Assembly (NCBI GenBank): GCA_937996705.1
Contig: CALKUQ010000019.1
Location: forward strand, 62,001 to 126,000
Reading direction: 5' to 3'
DNA from: an uncultured Chlamydiae bacterium
GTDB lineage: Bacteria; Chlamydiota; Chlamydiia; Chlamydiales; 2-12-FULL-49-11
Length of the DNA stretch: 64,000 nt
This document shows positions 60,603-64,000 of this stretch, in pieces. A program made the translations under genes and the position numbers. The notes below the pieces were generated by a model. That model was not told the DNA's origin. It ran no database searches and worked only from the letters and a program-made list of their open reading frames with translations. How positions within the stretch are numbered: position 1 is the first letter of the stretch; every line of letters starts with the position of its first letter.

Positions 60603-62810
60603 TTACGGTAAATTAACAGAGTTGTTAGGAAAAAAGGAGGGAGGAATGCTCTTTTTCATGGTCTCCTTCCATATTTTAATGGTCTCTATAATGCACTGAA
60701 GAACAAGTTGGTGTTGGTCCGAATCTGTATACTTTAAGAGAATCGAGTGGCAACTAATGTCATAGATGTTTACAAAAGACGAAGAGAGAGTTGCAGGCTC
60801 TAGGTCTAAAAGATCTAGTCTCTCTTCAACAAAATCCTTTAAGGTAGGATTGATTGCGCCAAGAGTCAATAAAAAGTGATCTTCAACTATTTGAGTTTTT
60901 AAAAAGTAGAACTGATTGGAGTAGTCGTGTTCGAGGGCCTCTAAAACAAGGAGAAAAAGTTTTTTCAAAATAGGGGGTTTTGCAATGCTCTGCATATAAT
61001 TTGGAGTAATTGAGTAGAAAAAATTTTCTAATATGAAGTCACTTCTAATGTTGATTTGAAAAAGAAGTTTTTTTAATTCGTTTAACACTTCATTTTGCTT
61101 GGAGATCATCCCTCCATTATAGTCTCTAACATCGCCCATCATGTCTGATAGGGTGTTATAGACAAATCTCCTCGCAGAACTGAGGTCGACGGAAAAATCC
61201 TTTCTTAGAAATTGCTTTTTTTCGAGGTGAATTTCGAATATATTTGCCTCTTTAGGATATTTTTTTCTAATTAATCCTACATTTTTAATATCGTGATCTG
61301 AAAATTCAACAGGAGATGTCAGAGTTTGAAATAGCTTTTGAAGACTCGAGTCCTCTGGTTTTAGCACCCGTAATAGCACTACGAAAAATGAGAGTTTTGT
61401 CTCAGTTTGTTTATGAAAAGTGATGATTACGTGAGGAATATCGTAGGGGCTTTTTAGTTGATTGCTAAGAACCAGTATGTTGCGCATTGTCTCTTCTTCG
61501 TTCTTTGGCATAAATATTGGGTTAATCACACTTTCAATTCGAGATTTAATCTCCCTAGGGAGTCGCTTTTTTAGAATCTTAAGCTCATCGAGAGTAAAGT
61601 TGCCCTCTTTTTTATAAATTTCTAAGTAAAGAATTTTAATATTGCTATTGAGCTTTCTGTCAGCAATCAGAGAGTCTTCAATTTTTTGAATGCCGGGTAA
61701 AATGCTTTGAATGGCCTTAAATAGATGCTTTTCTCCTATCAATTCGTTCTCTCGAAGAATGTTAATTCCTACGAGAATCCCGACAATTTTTTTAGGAAAA
61801 CCTAAAATTTCCATTCGAGTATGGAGTAGTTTGATACTTAAATGTCGTTGGTTGGGTTGACTTAAAGCCGAGTGTAAAATCGATTTTCTAAATAGGTAGG
61901 TATAGGAAATAATTCGAGATAAGTGAGAAAGTTCTCGTTTTGCCACAAAAGCGTCTTTAAAAAGAAAGACAAACGTTTGGAGCTCATGAAAGATGTCTTT
62001 ATCAAAAAGTTGAGGTCTAAATTCTAAAAGAGGGGCGATTTGCTCTTTAATTTGGGTTACTTTCTCTTCAGCAGAGACCTTAATTAGAAAATCGTGCATC
62101 TGGTCAAAGATACTATGAGACGACTCTTTTGACGGGCGCCCTAGAAGAGAAGATATGTTTTCCTGAATAATTGCCTTTTTTTGGTCAATGCTGAGAGGTT
62201 TTAAAGAAATTATTTTTCTTGCATGCCCCACTGCTGAGATATTTAAGACAACCTCCTTTATTAAGGTTGGCATGTGTTCTTGTACAATTTGCAAATCTTT
62301 TTTAGTTTCGATTTTTAAAAAAACCTCATGAATAAAAAAGCCTAAATCAGGGGATAAAGAGAATCGAAACGCCATAGCATTCACATAAACAAGCTGCAAT
62401 TGTTTTCCAGGAATTAGCCATCTACTATAAACATCGCCAAGAAATCTACCCACCCCGTGTGTATAGTCTGCGCTACAGAGAGTTGTAACGGTTACAATAT
62501 GAGGAGAAGATCCAGTTCCTGTTGACCAAGAGACAGTAGGTATTGCAGCAGCAATTTGGTTATAAAACCCTGTAATTGCTGGGTTGTCTTCAAGGGAGGA
62601 AATACCCCTACCCGCCTCTAGGATCTCAGGTGGCAATACTCTAATAATTACTGCTTTAAGGGAATTTAAATAAATTTCAAAGCTAGAAGCAACATCATTG
62701 GGATACTCAAATAAAGGCTCAATTTTTAAAAGTTCCTCTAGAATTAAATCGGAACAATTCTCCTTTAAGCCGTCTGATAAGGAGGGGAAGTAGGTGTTTA
62801 ATAGCTTCAT
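60603..62810 (-). CDS. Large hypothetical protein, 735 residues
   Basis: Not recognised. No signal peptide, no long membrane segment, mostly alpha-helical with many Leu/Lys/Glu. The N-terminal third contains a Ser/Thr/Gly-rich patch (WSTGTGSSPHIVTVTTLCSA) and the C-terminal third a conserved-looking FVYNTLSDMMGDVRDYNGGM. Its ATG overlaps the stop of the upstream peptide-binding gene as TAATG, so expression is coupled to oppA. Could be a large effector or structural protein; nothing decides. Confidence 0.65.
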   Translation of the reverse strand: MKLLNTYFPSLSDGLKENCSDLILEELLKIEPLFEYPNDVASSFEIYLNSLKAVIIRVLPPEILEAGRGISSLEDNPAITGFYNQIAAAIPTVSWSTGTGSSPHIVTVTTLCSADYTHGVGRFLGDVYSRWLIPGKQLQLVYVNAMAFRFSLSPDLGFFIHEVFLKIETKKDLQIVQEHMPTLIKEVVLNISAVGHARKIISLKPLSIDQKKAIIQENISSLLGRPSKESSHSIFDQMHDFLIKVSAEEKVTQIKEQIAPLLEFRPQLFDKDIFHELQTFVFLFKDAFVAKRELSHLSRIISYTYLFRKSILHSALSQPNQRHLSIKLLHTRMEILGFPKKIVGILVGINILRENELIGEKHLFKAIQSILPGIQKIEDSLIADRKLNSNIKILYLEIYKKEGNFTLDELKILKKRLPREIKSRIESVINPIFMPKNEEETMRNILVLSNQLKSPYDIPHVIITFHKQTETKLSFFVVLLRVLKPEDSSLQKLFQTLTSPVEFSDHDIKNVGLIRKKYPKEANIFEIHLEKKQFLRKDFSVDLSSARRFVYNTLSDMMGDVRDYNGGMISKQNEVLNELKKLLFQINIRSDFILENFFYSITPNYMQSIAKPPILKKLFLLVLEALEHDYSNQFYFLKTQIVEDHFLLTLGAINPTLKDFVEERLDLLDLEPATLSSSFVNIYDISCHSILLKYTDSDQHQLVLQCIIETIKIWKETMKKSIPPSFFPNNSVNLP

Positions 62811-64000
62811 TAAACTCCATCACAAGATTGAAAAGAAATTTCTTGAAGATAGAAACTTCCTGAAGGGCATAAAAGAAGGTTTTTTACTCGAGGCTTTTGG
62901 AGATAGATGTTTTTCCAGTGAAATAGGGAGGTTAGAGGCATGTCTTCATTTAGAAGTTCTTCTGCATCTTTTAGCAAAGCAAACCTCTTTTCTTTGTTAG
63001 ATTCTAAAAGAGATTTCTCTAAAATCTCTCCGTAAAGGGGGTTTTCATAGCCCGGGTAATTTTTCGGGTTTTTTTTTTGCTTAAATCGTTCAAAAAAATT
63101 CATCGGATCATGGTATTGAGCGATCCATACACACTCGGCCATTTGGTAGTCACGTTTTCCTAGTTTGTCTAAAAAGACACTGTACTCATTGCCTATCAGC
63201 TTCACTTGAACTCCAAGAGCCTTTCGCCATTGTTCTTGAAGTGCAGCTGCAATTTTAGGAAAAATACCTGTTGAGGCGTGTAGAAGGGTGAGAGAGTTGA
63301 GGTCTTCTTCGCAAACCCCCAGTTCTTTTAACCCTTTTTGTAAGTAAATTTTTGCAAGTAAAACATCTCCATCTTGAAAAAATGGACCTGGTTGATCGGG
63401 AAGAAGCATGCTGGGTAAAAGATTTACCCCAGTTTCATTATCCATGCACATTAGGTTGTCTATAATTTCTTGCCTGTTAATGGCATACGAAAATGCTTTT
63501 CGAATGTTTACATTAGAGAAAGGAAAGGCTTCCAGGTTAAAACAGCAAATCGTTGAAGCTGGCAAAGAGCTTGTTTTAATGACCCCTTTATCCATTAAAT
63601 TCGGAACATAGTCTGAGGGAATGCCAGTAAAGGGGAGACCTAGTATATCAAGCTCATCCATTTCATAGAGCTTCATGGCAGTCATTTCATTGTCAATAAT
63701 GCTAATATGAATTTGGTCTAAGGTTACAGATTCAGAATCCCAATAGTAAGGATTTTTTTCTAATACAATCTCCCTCCCATGTTTGTAGTGAGAGATTCTA
63801 TAGGGCCCATTGCAAACAAAGTCAGAACTGTTGGCGTCAGACCACTTTGCGTTCCGAACTGCAGTATTTTGGTTGATGGGAAAAAAGACACAAAATGAGA
63901 TCATTTCTAAAAAATAGGGGGTAGGGTGATCGAGTCTAATTTCAAGTGTTTTATGGTCTAATGCTCTGATTCCTATTTGTTTAGAAGTTGCAATTCCCCG
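62810..64000 (-). CDS. oppA: Oligopeptide ABC transporter, substrate-binding protein OppA (5' part outside window)
   Basis: The frame is open from the right window edge, so the N-terminus and signal peptide are missing. About 396 residues are visible. Family regions: IGIRALDHKTLEIRLDHPTP near the edge, SSDFVCNGPYRISHYKHG, IVLEKNPYYWD, NIRKAFSYAINRQEI and ALQEQWRKALGVQVKLIGNE. Binds peptides for import from the host cytoplasm or inclusion. Followed with a 1-base overlap by the 735-residue unknown gene; the permease and ATPase genes are not in view. Confidence 0.9.
   Translation of the reverse strand, partial: RGIATSKQIGIRALDHKTLEIRLDHPTPYFLEMISFCVFFPINQNTAVRNAKWSDANSSDFVCNGPYRISHYKHGREIVLEKNPYYWDSESVTLDQIHISIIDNEMTAMKLYEMDELDILGLPFTGIPSDYVPNLMDKGVIKTSSLPASTICCFNLEAFPFSNVNIRKAFSYAINRQEIIDNLMCMDNETGVNLLPSMLLPDQPGPFFQDGDVLLAKIYLQKGLKELGVCEEDLNSLTLLHASTGIFPKIAAALQEQWRKALGVQVKLIGNEYSVFLDKLGKRDYQMAECVWIAQYHDPMNFFERFKQKKNPKNYPGYENPLYGEILEKSLLESNKEKRFALLKDAEELLNEDMPLTSLFHWKNIYLQKPRVKNLLLCPSGSFYLQEISFQSCDGV

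Overview
The window is chromosomal DNA of a member of the phylum Chlamydiae, and probably of an environmental (amoeba- or arthropod-associated) lineage rather than the Chlamydiaceae. This assignment is inferred from gene order and gene families. The block recR-fabH-fabD-fabG-acpP, the group trxB/acpS/PIN-TRAM protein, the DacA/YbbR pair with cydAB, the xseA-xseB-dxs/tpiA group, rpmG next to lolDE, and the two tiny basic proteins upstream of ybeY and a CBS-domain protein all recall Chlamydia trachomatis gene neighbourhoods. The DNA is AT-rich and densely coded with short or negative intergenic distances. Points against Chlamydiaceae are a complete potABCD operon, a stand-alone Ddl, a stand-alone AroD, an EmrAB-TolC efflux operon and several proteins I do not recognise.

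Layout. 1-3.4 kb: partial recR (-), then the fatty-acid operon fabH-fabD-fabG-acpP closed by a strong terminator. 3.5-7.4 kb: polyamine ABC transporter potABCD (-). 7.5-12.1 kb: trxB, a predicted outer-membrane barrel, acpS, a membrane PIN-TRAM protein, rlmH and lgt. 12.1-16.5 kb: a repeat-filled gap, a membrane protein, rsmE, the c-di-AMP pair ybbR/dacA, and aroD. 16.8-21.7 kb: shikimate genes aroB, aroA, aroK, aroC, interrupted by an exported HD phosphohydrolase. 21.7-24.1 kb: cydAB. 24.2-25.3 kb: two unknown proteins. 25.4-31 kb: nadK-dxs-xseB-xseA (-) diverging from tpiA-secG-def (+).

31-39 kb is a long co-oriented minus-strand series that starts at a clean promoter near 38.94 kb: a 55-residue basic protein, the chlamydial small basic protein, ybeY, a CorC-like protein, a DUF3604-like protein, a HEAT-repeat protein and an LptD-like outer membrane protein. 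39-44.4 kb: two DUF502 paralogues, rnr, folD, an inositol-phosphatase homologue and an MreD-like protein. 44.4-52.6 kb: a glutamate/dicarboxylate symporter, ispA, lolD, lolE, rpmG, tsaD, slyD, tsaC, ddl and an exported thioredoxin. 52.8-58.6 kb: a second, cytosolic thioredoxin, the TolC-EmrA-EmrB operon and another MFS transporter. 58.7-64 kb: a small unknown protein, a secretin, a 735-residue unknown protein and the 3' part of an oppA gene that runs off the window.

The most unusual non-coding signal is a degenerate intergenic repeat family. Copies lie directly against the stop codons of at least four genes (near 3.5, 12.4, 24.2 and 50.1 kb), with related modules at 12.1-12.35, 45.6 and possibly 57.3 kb. 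The copy at 49.98-50.14 kb has about 24-bp terminal inverted repeats, which suggests a small non-autonomous mobile element. Other notable signals are a terminator-like hairpin that contains the start codon of the tolC homologue and a near-leaderless promoter at tpiA. No tRNA, rRNA, CRISPR array or intact transposase was seen.
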